64,000 nt of DNA from an uncultured Clostridia bacterium (GCA_934183305.1 CAKPSF010000001.1:186001-250000); one strand, 5' to 3'. Counted from the stretch's first letter, positions 9,001 through 17,364 are shown. The notes: generated from the sequence alone by a model not told the origin. Translations and numbers: made by a program.

Positions 9001-10047
9001 ATGAATAAATTAGAATATGATGAACCTATAAATATCTTTGTTTCAACAAATGAAGAATTTACCCATAAGGCATTTTTATATGGAAAAACAAAATCATCAA
9101 AACCTAAGTATTATGATTTAAAAGATGGAGATACTGGCTATTTTACTATTGATACTATAACTAACACACAACCACTTTGTAGCGAACTCATCTCTTTCTT
9201 AAATTGTGATTTTGATAATATTGATGAATGTTTTATGTGGTTTACTAAGTTTTTCACTTCATACATAATATATACTGGAGAAGAAGATATAAATAAATTT
9301 GAAATTAATAAATTTTATTCTTTTAGTAAAGTAAAAAATTTATTTAAAAAATATTATGAAGAAATAAAAAAAGACTCAAAACATGGTCAAGAACTATTAT
9401 CAAAATTTGTTGATTATATATTTAACCTTGATAACATTAAAGAAATAAATGACTTTAGTACAAAAATAAGATTTTATATTTATTATAATTCTCATTTTAA
9501 GGAACTTGATAGATTTATAAATAACTATTTTTCAATGCCACAAGGATTTTCTTTTAGAACAATATCTGATATTAAAGGTTCTACAGAAAAAGATTTAATA
9601 AGCTTCTTTAAGTCTGCTCCAAATTATGATATTGAACCAGATTATAGTTCTAGTAATGAAAATATTTATGGCGTTTTATATGTTACATTATTTCAATTTG
9701 TTCTTAATAATAAATTTCTTATAAAAAAATGTAAGAACTGTAGCAAATACTTTATAACAGATAATCCACGCATTAATTATTGTAATAATCTGTTTAAAGG
9801 TAAGAACACTTGCAGAGATATTGGAAATCAAATTGCCCAAAGAATTAAGCAAGAAAACGAAATTGTTTATGGTAAATATCGTAAGATTTACGCAAAAAAA
9901 GCGATGTTAGTAAAACGTAATCCTGATATAGAAGTTTATAAAAAAGAGTATGAAAATTGGAAAAAAGAAGCAAAGGAATTTATGGATGCCATTAGAGCAG
10001 AAAAGAAAACTTATAAAGAATTTAATGAATGGTTAGACTCAAATTAA
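9001..10047 (+). CDS. DUF6076-like zinc-knuckle protein
   Basis: 348 residues; no enzymatic motif recognised. The C-terminal third holds a zinc-binding pattern KKCKNCSKYF (near residues 243-252) paired with YCNN and NTCRD about 15-30 residues later, followed by a long charged helical tail. This resembles DUF6076/CGNR-like proteins that are frequent in Firmicutes mobile elements and are thought to bind nucleic acid. The start ATG follows CGGAGG at a good distance. It is transcribed alone, divergent from the excisionase operon and convergent with the GHKL operon, as cargo genes often are. The family call is moderate; no function is known to me. Confidence 0.65.
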   Translation: MNKLEYDEPINIFVSTNEEFTHKAFLYGKTKSSKPKYYDLKDGDTGYFTIDTITNTQPLCSELISFLNCDFDNIDECFMWFTKFFTSYIIYTGEEDINKFEINKFYSFSKVKNLFKKYYEEIKKDSKHGQELLSKFVDYIFNLDNIKEINDFSTKIRFYIYYNSHFKELDRFINNYFSMPQGFSFRTISDIKGSTEKDLISFFKSAPNYDIEPDYSSSNENIYGVLYVTLFQFVLNNKFLIKKCKNCSKYFITDNPRINYCNNLFKGKNTCRDIGNQIAQRIKQENEIVYGKYRKIYAKKAMLVKRNPDIEVYKKEYENWKKEAKEFMDAIRAEKKTYKEFNEWLDSN

Positions 10048-10127
10048 TTACAAGATATATGTTACTTTAATGAATAAAATTTAATAGAAATCTATAAAAT
10101 GAAGTCTATACTTATTCTGTATAGACT

Positions 10128-10748
10128 TCATTTTATAATATTTAATCCATATTTGTATAATGTGTTCATTAATTTAGGCTTCTTTTCTGCTATTTCCCCA
10201 TATAAACTATCTATGTCTTCACTTACATTTTGGACTTTCTCAGTAAAAATATCTTGAATATTTCTAAACTCTTCAATTATCTCATTTGATATATCTCCAT
10301 CTATAGTTCTTAATAACTCTGATATTCTTTTTTTAGTATTGTTGTTGGATGCATTAAATTTCCAAATCGTTGTTTCTGTCAAATATGTACTATATTCTTC
10401 CACTGTTGGGCTTGATGCCTTATATTGTTTGCAATCATCTATTATATTCTTACAATTTTCTATATGTTCTTCGATAATCTTTATAGCATCTTTCAATACA
10501 TAATCTTTATACCAAAAAAATTTATAATCTATTTTTTTATCACTTTTTCTGTTTTTTTGGTCGTTAATATAAAATCCAAAAATAAATATTAAGTTTATAA
10601 AGCTTATTATCATTACGAATACATCTGTCCAACTCGTTGTATCTATTACTATTTTATCACCAATTTCATTTGTAGCATGTACTTGTCCTATAAACATAAA
10701 CAATATAATTATACTAATTATTAAAATTCTTCTTTTCACTTCTATCAC
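10128..10748 (-). CDS. Membrane protein, third gene of the GHKL/DUF4325 operon
   Basis: 206 residues, family not recognised. A signal-like hydrophobic N-terminus (ILIISIIILFMFIGQVHA, residues 8-25) is followed by a second membrane segment (DVFVMIISFINLIFIFGFYI, about 43-62). The remainder is a hydrophilic, mostly helical cytoplasmic region. The ATG overlaps the stop of the DUF4325 gene by four bases, so translation is coupled and stoichiometric expression is likely. It may be the membrane-located partner or effector of the two upstream proteins. No catalytic motif is visible. Confidence 0.7.
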   Translation of the reverse strand: MIEVKRRILIISIIILFMFIGQVHATNEIGDKIVIDTTSWTDVFVMIISFINLIFIFGFYINDQKNRKSDKKIDYKFFWYKDYVLKDAIKIIEEHIENCKNIIDDCKQYKASSPTVEEYSTYLTETTIWKFNASNNNTKKRISELLRTIDGDISNEIIEEFRNIQDIFTEKVQNVSEDIDSLYGEIAEKKPKLMNTLYKYGLNIIK

Positions 10749-11059
10749 CCCAATGGATTAACTTTATTTACTGCATCTCTTATGCCATCTTCAATATTCA
10801 TTCTTATTAAATCACTACAATTAAATTGGTATTTTTCTCTAAACTTTTTCTCTCCTAACTTTTTTATGCTGTCGCTAAATAATCCAAGAAAACATGAAGA
10901 GTTAAAAGAGTATACATCTTGTGCTATTTCAAATTCATATATTTCTTCATCATTATCTTTTTCATCTATTTTAAGTTTTTCCCTAAGAGTTATTCCTCTA
11001 TCTCTGCCAGAAATAACTTTTATATATTGCGTTAATTTACTTAAATCTATCTTTTTCAT
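10745..11059 (-). CDS. DUF4325 (STAS-like) protein
   Basis: 104 residues that match the DUF4325 pattern: an N-terminal GRDRGITLREKL, a central acidic strand, then SFNSSCFLGLFSDSIKKLGE and a final helix. DUF4325 is a STAS-like fold usually found next to, or fused with, GHKL ATPases, much as anti-anti-sigma factors pair with anti-sigma kinases. Both ends overlap their neighbours by four bases (ATGA type), so it is the middle gene of a three-gene coupled operon. Probable role: binding partner or switch of the adjacent ATPase. No membrane segment. Confidence 0.75.
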   Translation of the reverse strand: MKKIDLSKLTQYIKVISGRDRGITLREKLKIDEKDNDEEIYEFEIAQDVYSFNSSCFLGLFSDSIKKLGEKKFREKYQFNCSDLIRMNIEDGIRDAVNKVNPLG

Positions 11060-12342
11060 ATCCTTGCCTCCATTTGCTTTTCTATATATTCTTTATCTAG
11101 ATAAAATTCCATACTTATCATAGTTCCTGGAAATTTTTCATCTATTCTTTTTACATATTTACTATCTGGTTTTTTAGATAAATCATTTTCTTCATTAAAA
11201 GCTATAATTGGTATCTTTTTTCCATTAACTATTTCTTCCTTTAAATTATATGTAGAGTCAAATAAAATATAACCATTTCCACTTAATATCGCCATTATCG
11301 GATTATTTCCATCCATATTTTTCCCAATGTGCATAAAATTATTTATTAATTTTATAGTTCCTTTTCCTCTATCGTCATCTATATCTACTCTTTTTCTACT
11401 AACATTATACTGTAAAACATATAACATCCATAAAGGTTCTTCATTCCATTTCTTATTAAATATATTATAATGTTCTTTTGTTTTATCCTTTAGGAGTTTC
11501 TTTGTATATTCTGTTGTATCTTCTCTATTTAATCCCTCATATATACTATCTCCAAAATCAAATAATACTAATCTACATTTTCCATCTTTTCTATCTTTAT
11601 CTATATTAAAATGTCCTGATGCATACCATGTTGCTAAATCTCCTGCATGTTGGTTGACATTATCTAAAACTTCACCTATCATATGTGCAAATTTACTTTT
11701 TCCTTGTACTGTCAACTGATAATTTTGTGTATTTAAACATCTATCATAATATTGTATAATTTTATCTGTCATCTTACTCTGTTCTTCATTTTTTAATATA
11801 TCCAATCTAACGGTATTGTTGTTTTCTATCTTTGAAATTCCTAGATGTTTTACTAAACCACTTATTATAAAAATTTCTCTTGCTTCTTTAGATTTAGGTA
11901 CATTTCCTCTTGTATTTAATGGCTTATTTATAATCTTTCTATATTTAATACCATTGAGTATAATTATGTCAGTTACAGAAGAAGCACATAATCCCAGTTC
12001 TTCACATTTAGAATAATCTAAGAACAGTTCTTGTACTTTTTCATTCTGTATTGCAGTAAATATTTTCTTTAATGTTTGTAATGATTCTTCTGGATTTGTA
12101 ATGAGAGAAAATTTCTCTGGAATTTCTATAATCACAATATTATTATTTATTTCTATTTTTTGGTAAAATTTCTTTAAATCCAATAAATTAATAACTTTAT
12201 TAGGAATGTATCTTTTTTTGCCATTTTCCCCACTTTTCATGCCTTTTATATGATTATATTTTTCTCTATGTTTTTGTCTCATTATTTTATTTGTTTTATT
12301 TATTTGAAACTTTCTCTTTTTATGTTTTCTTTTTTTATTCAT
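11056..12342 (-). CDS. STAS-like plus GHKL (HATPase) domain protein
   Basis: 428 residues. A very basic N-terminal 45 residues (RKHKKRKF...) may bind nucleic acid. Then comes a STAS-like region with VQELFLDYSKCEELG (about 109-123), and a GHKL ATPase core. The core shows an N-box FAHMIGEVLDNVNQHAG (near 220-236), a G1-type motif LFDFGDSIYEGL (near 260-271) and a G2-type DDRGKGTIKLI (near 320-330). It lacks a phospho-acceptor histidine domain, so it is not a normal sensor kinase. The architecture is closer to anti-sigma kinases, MORC-like or Hsp90-like switches. The first gene of a coupled operon on an integrative element, it is a candidate defence or regulatory module. Confidence 0.75.
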   Translation of the reverse strand: MNKKRKHKKRKFQINKTNKIMRQKHREKYNHIKGMKSGENGKKRYIPNKVINLLDLKKFYQKIEINNNIVIIEIPEKFSLITNPEESLQTLKKIFTAIQNEKVQELFLDYSKCEELGLCASSVTDIIILNGIKYRKIINKPLNTRGNVPKSKEAREIFIISGLVKHLGISKIENNNTVRLDILKNEEQSKMTDKIIQYYDRCLNTQNYQLTVQGKSKFAHMIGEVLDNVNQHAGDLATWYASGHFNIDKDRKDGKCRLVLFDFGDSIYEGLNREDTTEYTKKLLKDKTKEHYNIFNKKWNEEPLWMLYVLQYNVSRKRVDIDDDRGKGTIKLINNFMHIGKNMDGNNPIMAILSGNGYILFDSTYNLKEEIVNGKKIPIIAFNEENDLSKKPDSKYVKRIDEKFPGTMISMEFYLDKEYIEKQMEARI

Positions 12343-12628
12343 TTCTATCCTCTACACTATACTTATTATTTTTTTCTCATTAGTGTATTTATGTTGTATT
12401 TTATCATAAAAATTACAGTTTGACCACATTTTTTGCTATTTATTTTTTTACATTTCATTTTGTATTTTATTGTTTCTTATATATTCTTTTATGAATTTTT
12501 GTATAATCTTTGAAACATGCATAAAATAGCCAAATATGGCTGGTAATTTTTCTAACATTATTATATAATACACATATAATAACACTCCTCCCACCCATAG
12601 GTATGCTCGAAAGGAGGTGAAAATAGTA

Positions 12629-13822
12629 ATGGCTGGGAGTATAGAAAAAAGAGGCAAAAATAGTTACAGGCTAATAGTATCTGAAGGATATGACTTACAT
12701 GGAAAACCATTAATACATAGAAAAACAGTACACGGAACAAAAAAAGAAGCTGAAGTAGAACTTGCTAAATTTGTTACTGAAGTGCAAAATGGTTTAGTTA
12801 TAGATGGTAAAGCCTTAAGATTTTCTGAATTCGTTGAAATATGGAAAAGAGATTATGGTTCAAAAGAACTAGCTCCATCAACATATAAACGATATTGTAG
12901 AATGTTAGAAACAAGACTTCTACCCTACTTCGGACGTTTTTACATTAATAAAATTAAACCAACTGACATTATGAAATTCTATGATTTACTTGAAAAAGAT
13001 ACCCAATTAGTTAGAAAACAAGGCAATAATGGTACAAAAACTAAAAAACCTTTATCTGGTAAAACCATTTTAGAACATCACAGATTATTAAGAGCAATGT
13101 TACACAAAGCAGTTTATTGGCAATTAATAGTTACAAATCCTGCAGAACGTGTACAACCACCTAAAGCAAGAAAACCAAAAAGAAAATCTTACAATGATGA
13201 GCAAACTAAAATACTACTTGAAAAATTAGAGCATCTATCTATAGAAGATACTAAATATAAAGTTGCAATCATCTTAACAGTTTTTACTGGTGTTCGTTTA
13301 GGTGAATTAATGGGACTTGAATGGCAAGACATTGATTTTAAGAACGGAATAATCTGTATAAATCGTTCAAGTCAGTATTTAGCTGATTTAGGAGTCTTTA
13401 CAAAAGTACCTAAAACAGAAAGTTCTATAAGAGAGATTGCAATACCCGAATTTATCATTTCTTTGCTTGAGGAATATAAGTTATGGTATGAAGAACAAAA
13501 ATCGCTATATGGCGAATTATGGACGAATTCTGATAGGTTATTTGTACAAGCTGATGGCAAACCTATGCATCCTTCTTCTATAAGCAAATGGTTTGTTAAA
13601 TATGTAGGTACAATAGGATTACCTGTAATTAATTTTCACGGATTAAGACATACAAATGCAAGTTTACTAGTTGCACAAAATATTGATATAGCTGTTGTTT
13701 CTGCAAGACTAGGTCATGCACAAATAAGTACAACACTTGACTTTTATGTACATCCACTACTTTCTCATAATAGAAAAGCTGGATATGCACTAGAAAACTT
13801 ACTATTACCAACAAGGTCTTAA
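12629..13822 (+). CDS. int: Tyrosine site-specific recombinase (integrase)
   Basis: 397 residues with an AP2-like arm-binding N-terminus (KRGKNSYRLIVSEGYD), a SAM-like core-binding domain (about 65-175) and the catalytic domain. Catalytic signatures are VFTGVRLGELMGLEW (Arg), HGLRHTNASLL (His-x-x-Arg-His) and LGHAQISTTLDFYVHP (Gly-His and nucleophilic Tyr). The frame opens at a GTG (12617) that is part of the Shine-Dalgarno AAGGAGGTG, so I use the ATG at 12629. It reads toward the 3' end of tRNA-fMet 300 bases away, typical of an integrase at the right end of an integrated element. It inserts or excises the element with the excisionase at 8654-8851. Confidence 0.93.
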   Translation: MAGSIEKRGKNSYRLIVSEGYDLHGKPLIHRKTVHGTKKEAEVELAKFVTEVQNGLVIDGKALRFSEFVEIWKRDYGSKELAPSTYKRYCRMLETRLLPYFGRFYINKIKPTDIMKFYDLLEKDTQLVRKQGNNGTKTKKPLSGKTILEHHRLLRAMLHKAVYWQLIVTNPAERVQPPKARKPKRKSYNDEQTKILLEKLEHLSIEDTKYKVAIILTVFTGVRLGELMGLEWQDIDFKNGIICINRSSQYLADLGVFTKVPKTESSIREIAIPEFIISLLEEYKLWYEEQKSLYGELWTNSDRLFVQADGKPMHPSSISKWFVKYVGTIGLPVINFHGLRHTNASLLVAQNIDIAVVSARLGHAQISTTLDFYVHPLLSHNRKAGYALENLLLPTRS

Positions 13823-13872
13823 TTTTACTTTTTTCTAATTTTCACAAATTACAAATTTTCACGATATTAAAA

Positions 13873-13922
13873 AAGTAAAAAACTTTGAGATTTTATATCT
13901 CTTTCCCAATAGTTTTTTACTT
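13873..13922. terminator. Nested hairpin downstream of the integrase
   Basis: A 12-base stem AAGTAAAAAACT/AGTTTTTTACTT encloses a smaller hairpin GAGAT/ATCTC (887-901 of this 13-kb block). It lies 50 bases after the integrase stop and probably ends that transcript; the nesting is more elaborate than a simple terminator. Confidence 0.55.
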
Positions 13923-14003
13923 GCAGATTTTTGTAAAAATTATAACTTTATAGTAAATTTTTTATTGAATTTTTATTAGAGTTTCGGGCATTTGAGGTGG
14001 TTA

Positions 14004-14056
14004 TTTTACCCAATTTTTACCCAATTTGACATAATAATGCCATTTTTAAGCATTAT
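14004..14056. repeat. Tandem TTTTACCCAAT repeats and hairpin, putative integrase arm sites
   Basis: Two perfect tandem 11-base copies of TTTTACCCAAT (14004-14014 and 14015-14025) are followed by a 7-base inverted repeat ATAATGC/GCATTAT (14034-14056). They lie between the integrase gene and the tRNA that is the likely attachment site, where arm-type integrase binding sites are expected. Function is inferred from position. Confidence 0.45.
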
Positions 14057-14076
14057 TGCAACCAATTTTAAGACAA

Positions 14077-14111
14077 CAAAAAATCACTAAAACCGTTACA
14101 GTTCTAGTGAT
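14077..14111 (-). terminator. Rho-independent terminator of tRNA-fMet
   Basis: Stem ATCACTA/TAGTGAT (14083-14089, 14105-14111), followed on the minus strand by a run of six T. Located 9 bases past the tRNA 3' end. Confidence 0.75.
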
Positions 14112-14119
14112 ATATTCTT

Positions 14120-14195
<76 letters not shown>

Positions 14196-14366
14196 ATGTA
14201 TGAACATTAATTATTATAATACAGTGAAAACTAATTGTCAACACTTTTATTGTATTATATTCCACAAAAATAAAAAATATTCATTATTTTTTATAATTTA
14301 TATCAAACTTTAATTATTTTATCATTATATTTCTCCATATCGAATACATTTTTATAGGTGATTTTT

Positions 14367-14942
14367 ATGCTAAACAAAATATGGCCATCCTTTATAATAA
14401 TATCATTCGTTTTTGCAATATATTCTGGAAAGGTTCTAAATGTAAGCAATGCTGTTTTTGCTTCTGCAGAACAAACTGTAACACTTTGTTTAAGTTTACT
14501 TGGAACGCTTTGTCTTTGGAATGGTATTATGCAAATTGCTGTTAAAACCTCTATGATAGAAAAACTCACAAAGTTTTTAAAGCCATTAATCTCATTTCTT
14601 TTTCCTGAAATTAAAGAAAACAAAAAAATAAGTAAAGAAATATCAATGAATATGGTAGCAAATATATTAGGACTAGGAAATGCTTCAACTCCTCTTGGTC
14701 TTAAAGCAATGGAATCAATGCAAAAAGAAAACTCTAACAAAGATAAATTAAGTAATCCAATGGCTATGTTTATTCTTGTAAATACAGCTTCCTTACAAAT
14801 AATCCCTACAACAGTCATTTCAATAAGAAATTCACTAGGTTCTGAAAACCCAACTAAAATTATAATTGCTGTTTGGGTTGCAACCATTGTTGCTTTTGCC
14901 ACCGCAATTACTGCTGGAAAAATATTAATTAAAAGGATGTGA
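14367..14942 (+). CDS. spmA: Spore maturation protein A
   Basis: 191-residue polytopic membrane protein of the nucleoside-transporter Gate family, required with SpmB for spore core dehydration in Bacillus. Recognised by the N-terminus MLNKIWPSFIIISFVFAIYS and by the signature NILGLGNASTPLGLKAM (near residues 103-119), together with the hydrophobic pattern. The frame extends to a GTG at 14358, but AGGTG (14356-14360) six bases before the ATG at 14367 fixes the start. spmB follows after 4 bases. Its presence implies the host can form endospores. Confidence 0.95.
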   Translation: MLNKIWPSFIIISFVFAIYSGKVLNVSNAVFASAEQTVTLCLSLLGTLCLWNGIMQIAVKTSMIEKLTKFLKPLISFLFPEIKENKKISKEISMNMVANILGLGNASTPLGLKAMESMQKENSNKDKLSNPMAMFILVNTASLQIIPTTVISIRNSLGSENPTKIIIAVWVATIVAFATAITAGKILIKRM

Positions 14943-14946
14943 TTGC

Positions 14947-15474
14947 ATGTCAATTATAAACTATATTTCTAACATTGCAATTCCTGGAACAATACTTCTT
15001 ATTATTGTTTATGGTTTAATTGAAAAACAAGCTATTTTTGATGTTTTTGTTGAAGGTGCAAAAGAAGGATTACAAATCATTGTAAATATTTTTCCAACAC
15101 TTCTTGGATTATTTCTTTCAATAAATGTACTCAGAGAATCCGGAGTAATTGATGCTATTACAAAACTCATTATTCCCGTTCTTAATTTATTAAAAATTCC
15201 ACCAGAAATTCTCCCTCTTGCTCTTTTAAGGCCTATATCCGGAAGTGCATCAATGGCAGTTGCAACTGATATTATGTCTAAATTCGGCGTTGATTCTTTA
15301 ATTGGCCTTATGACTTCTACAATTATGGGTTCAACAGAAACAACGCTTTACACAATTGCACTATATACAAGTGCTGTTAAAATAAAGAAAACACGTTTTG
15401 TATTAATTGCTGCTCTTTTAGCTGATTTTGCAGGAATGCTTACGTCTGTGATTTTTTGGCGAATTATGTCGTAA
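14947..15474 (+). CDS. spmB: Spore maturation protein B
   Basis: 175-residue membrane protein partner of SpmA, usual length. Hydrophobic segments begin at about residues 10, 40, 80, 125 and 150. The family signature is LLRPISGSASMAVATDIM (near 95-112) followed by GLMTSTIMGSTETTLYTIALY. Start ATG lies four bases after the spmA stop, so the pair is cotranscribed and likely coupled. Acts in the mother-cell or forespore membrane during spore dehydration in the known family members. Confidence 0.95.
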   Translation: MSIINYISNIAIPGTILLIIVYGLIEKQAIFDVFVEGAKEGLQIIVNIFPTLLGLFLSINVLRESGVIDAITKLIIPVLNLLKIPPEILPLALLRPISGSASMAVATDIMSKFGVDSLIGLMTSTIMGSTETTLYTIALYTSAVKIKKTRFVLIAALLADFAGMLTSVIFWRIMS

Positions 15475-15545
15475 TGTTTTTCTTGACTTTTTAAATTTTT
15501 ATGGTATATTTATTTTATTAATTTCAAAATATTTTAGGAATCAAA

Positions 15546-15653
15546 ATGTTTTTAATCAAATTAATTTTATTTTTTTCCATATTTATTTTTGTCAGGAAAA
15601 AGATAATTCAAAAACAATCCCAAAAATTAAAAGAATATTTAGATATTAAATAA
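15546..15653 (+). CDS. Possible 35-residue membrane peptide
   Basis: A short ORF with a hydrophobic N-terminal half (MFLIKLILFFSIFIFV) and a basic tail (RKKIIQKQSQKLKEYLDIK). AGGAA precedes the ATG at a workable distance. A promoter-like TTGACT, 16 bases and TATATT lies just upstream of it, after spmB. The single-pass, positive-inside layout is what small membrane proteins show, but coding evidence is limited to composition and signals. No family is recognised. Confidence 0.4.
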   Translation: MFLIKLILFFSIFIFVRKKIIQKQSQKLKEYLDIK

Positions 15654-15691
15654 CTAATTTATTTAGTTTTATTAATCGTGTTTTTAATCTT

Positions 15692-15766
15692 GCAGGAATT
15701 AGCTCCCTTTATTTTACGTCCCCCTATTAATGTAAAATTAAGCTCCCCATATATTCTAATTCCTGC
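15692..15766. other. Structured element with nested inverted repeats
   Basis: Outer stem GCAGGAATTAG/CTAATTCCTGC (15692-15702, 15756-15766), inner stem ATTTTAC/GTAAAAT (15711-15717, 15732-15738). Between them the motif AGCTCCC occurs twice (15701 and 15741) and TCCCCC lies in the apical loop. On the minus strand these are purine-rich GGGAGCT, GGGGGA and GGGGAGCT. It may be a small RNA, a regulatory site for the peptide gene 20 bases downstream, or a small mobile repeat. Confidence 0.4.
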
Positions 15767-15786
15767 GTAATAATATTTTATATTAA

Positions 15787-15815
15787 TTGACAAAATCCAT
15801 AAAAGTGAATATAAT
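15787..15815 (+). promoter_or_regulatory. Perfect consensus promoter of the 16-codon gene
   Basis: TTGACA (15787-15792), exactly 17 bases, TATAAT (15810-15815): a full match to the sigma-A consensus, so strong expression is expected. Confidence 0.8.
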
Positions 15816-15861
15816 GTAATAAATATAAGTATACTAAAAATATATTTATAGGAGGAATAAT

Positions 15862-15912
15862 ATGTTCGTTGATTGGATGGAAGAAATTTCATTAGATGGA
15901 AAAGATAAATAA
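15862..15912 (+). CDS. 16-residue peptide gene (MFVDWMEEISLDGKDK)
   Basis: A complete minigene: perfect promoter, leader of about 40 bases, SD AGGAGG (15850-15855) seven bases before ATG, 16 codons, TAA, and an immediate terminator. The peptide is acidic with one Trp and a Lys-rich end; no membrane or signal segment. No family is recognised. It could be a secreted or intracellular signal peptide, a small regulatory protein, or a translated leader whose product is unimportant; the full set of expression signals makes a chance ORF unlikely. It converges on a membrane-protein gene and shares that gene's terminator. Confidence 0.6.
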   Translation: MFVDWMEEISLDGKDK

Positions 15913-15939
15913 AGATGGCTTTAAACCATCTTTATTTTT
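15910..15939. terminator. Bidirectional terminator shared by peptide gene and membrane protein gene
   Basis: TAAAGATGG/CCATCTTTA (15910-15918, 15926-15934) then TTTTT. It overlaps the last four codons of the convergent gene, so the two transcription units end within one another. Confidence 0.8.
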
Positions 15940-16868
15940 GGATTCAATATTTTATTTACTTTCTCTTTCTTTTTCTTTTCGTTTTTCAGGTCCATATCTC
16001 TTAAAGTGCACCATTCATTATATACGTGGATAATATTAGTATAATATTTATCACTATAATCTTTATTTAATACACAAATATATGGTCCTAACATTTTTAT
16101 TGTTTTTATATAAAACTGGTGTAATGATTGATATATATACTTCGAGTGAGCATTTTGGCTTGCGATATACATTGAAATATATTCAAAATCATTTAACACT
16201 GAAGCTATTAATTGAATAAATTTAAATGGCATATCTTTATTGTCTAAAATAAATAGCTTTTGTGCCTGTTCATCTGTATAGGTTTTATCTTTCAAATCAT
16301 TATATGTTTTTTGCGTTATATTCATTTCTAATATTCTAAAATATATCTGTTGTAAATTTCTTGAATAATATATTCTTTTTACTTTTAATGCAGAAAAGTC
16401 ATTATTATTCAATAATGCAAATAATTCCCCATTGTCAAAATTTTTAAAGGTAGATGGTTTTAGCAAATCAAATTTAAATAAATCATTTAATTCTGATTTA
16501 ATAATTACATTTCCAAGTATACTGCATTTATACATTAAACTCTCAGCTGCAATTTTGCTTATTTCTGCACTTTTTTCATGTTGTTTCCTTGCAATAGTTT
16601 TATCAAACTGATACATAGCAAAAACTGCAGTAACAATTATTCCAAATATGTTAAAGCATGTCCACCAGTTGTTTAACGTAATTCCTAAAACAATCATATT
16701 TTGAGATTTTATAATCTCATCTTCTACAACAGTTTGTTTGGGAAGAAAAGTAAACGCAATTATTGTACCAGTAATTATAATAAAAACAACAAAAACTCTT
16801 ACAAGATGTTCTCTAATATATTCAATCCAATTAATTAAATGTCTCTTTATTTTGTATAAATAGTACAT
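15921..16868 (-). CDS. Two-pass membrane protein of unknown function
   Basis: 315 residues. Two membrane segments near residues 25-43 (VRVFVVFIIITGTIIAFTFL) and 70-90 (WWTCFNIFGIIVTAVFAMYQ) are followed by a cytoplasmic helical domain of about 220 residues starting FDKTIARKQHEKSAEISKIA. The plan resembles DUF4760-type proteins, but I do not recognise the family. GGAGG lies six bases before the second ATG (16868), whereas the first ATG (16874) touches it, so I choose the second. It is monocistronic and converges on the 16-residue peptide gene. Confidence 0.75.
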   Translation of the reverse strand: MYYLYKIKRHLINWIEYIREHLVRVFVVFIIITGTIIAFTFLPKQTVVEDEIIKSQNMIVLGITLNNWWTCFNIFGIIVTAVFAMYQFDKTIARKQHEKSAEISKIAAESLMYKCSILGNVIIKSELNDLFKFDLLKPSTFKNFDNGELFALLNNNDFSALKVKRIYYSRNLQQIYFRILEMNITQKTYNDLKDKTYTDEQAQKLFILDNKDMPFKFIQLIASVLNDFEYISMYIASQNAHSKYIYQSLHQFYIKTIKMLGPYICVLNKDYSDKYYTNIIHVYNEWCTLRDMDLKNEKKKKEKVNKILNPKIKMV

Positions 16869-17005
16869 ATCCATCCTCCTTTCGTGTATAAATATAACAT
16901 ATTTTACATTTTTTTACAATAGTTTTGTAGTATTCTCTTTGATTATTTAATGCTTTCTTAGAGTTTTTTATGGCAAATATAACTTTTGTTGCATTACCAT
17001 AAAAT

Positions 17006-17051
17006 AAAAAGTCATACAAAATATTGATTTCTCAATACTTGTATGACTTTT
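17006..17051 (-). terminator. Terminator of tRNA-Arg
   Basis: 13-base stem AAAAGTCATACAA/TTGTATGACTTTT, with an inner ATTGA/TCAAT pairing, ends seven bases before the tRNA 3' end; T run on the minus strand. Confidence 0.8.
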
Positions 17052-17057
17052 ATTATT

Positions 17058-17134
<77 letters not shown>

Positions 17135-17281
17135 ATATGTTAGTCGTCCAAACGCATATATAATAATACCACGTTTTCTTTTGATTGTCAATTGTATATT
17201 TATAAAAAATGAATTTTTTTAGTTTTATGTCAAAGTGCCAATTTCGACAAGTTTCGCATACGTTTTATGATATATTACATA

Positions 17282-17364
17282 TATGTTACATAAATATATT
17301 TTTTATGTTACAAATCGATAAAAAACGTTTATTATAATATATAATATGGTTGTATTTTATACAA
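17282..17364 (+). promoter_or_regulatory. NRPS upstream region: repeats, -10 and palindrome
   Basis: A direct repeat TATGTTACA occurs at 17282 and 17305. Two overlapping TATAAT boxes lie at 17333 and 17340 with only a weak TTACAA -35. A palindrome TTGTAT-TTT-ATACAA (17350-17364) falls between the -10 and the SD AAAGGGG. The palindrome sits where a repressor would block initiation, suggesting the NRPS is controlled at this point. The exact promoter is uncertain. Confidence 0.4.

Noticed and set aside
12448..12657. 69-codon minus-strand ORF before the integrase
   Set aside because: It overlaps the integrase start and its Shine-Dalgarno on the other strand; no ribosome binding site of its own. 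Hydrophobic content is expected from AT-rich DNA.
15659..15892. 77-codon minus-strand ORF
   Set aside because: It is antisense to a nested-stem element and to a perfect consensus promoter, and lacks a ribosome binding site.
16831..17019. 62-codon minus-strand ORF upstream of the two-pass membrane protein
   Set aside because: It overlaps both the membrane-protein start and the tRNA-Arg terminator; no start signals.
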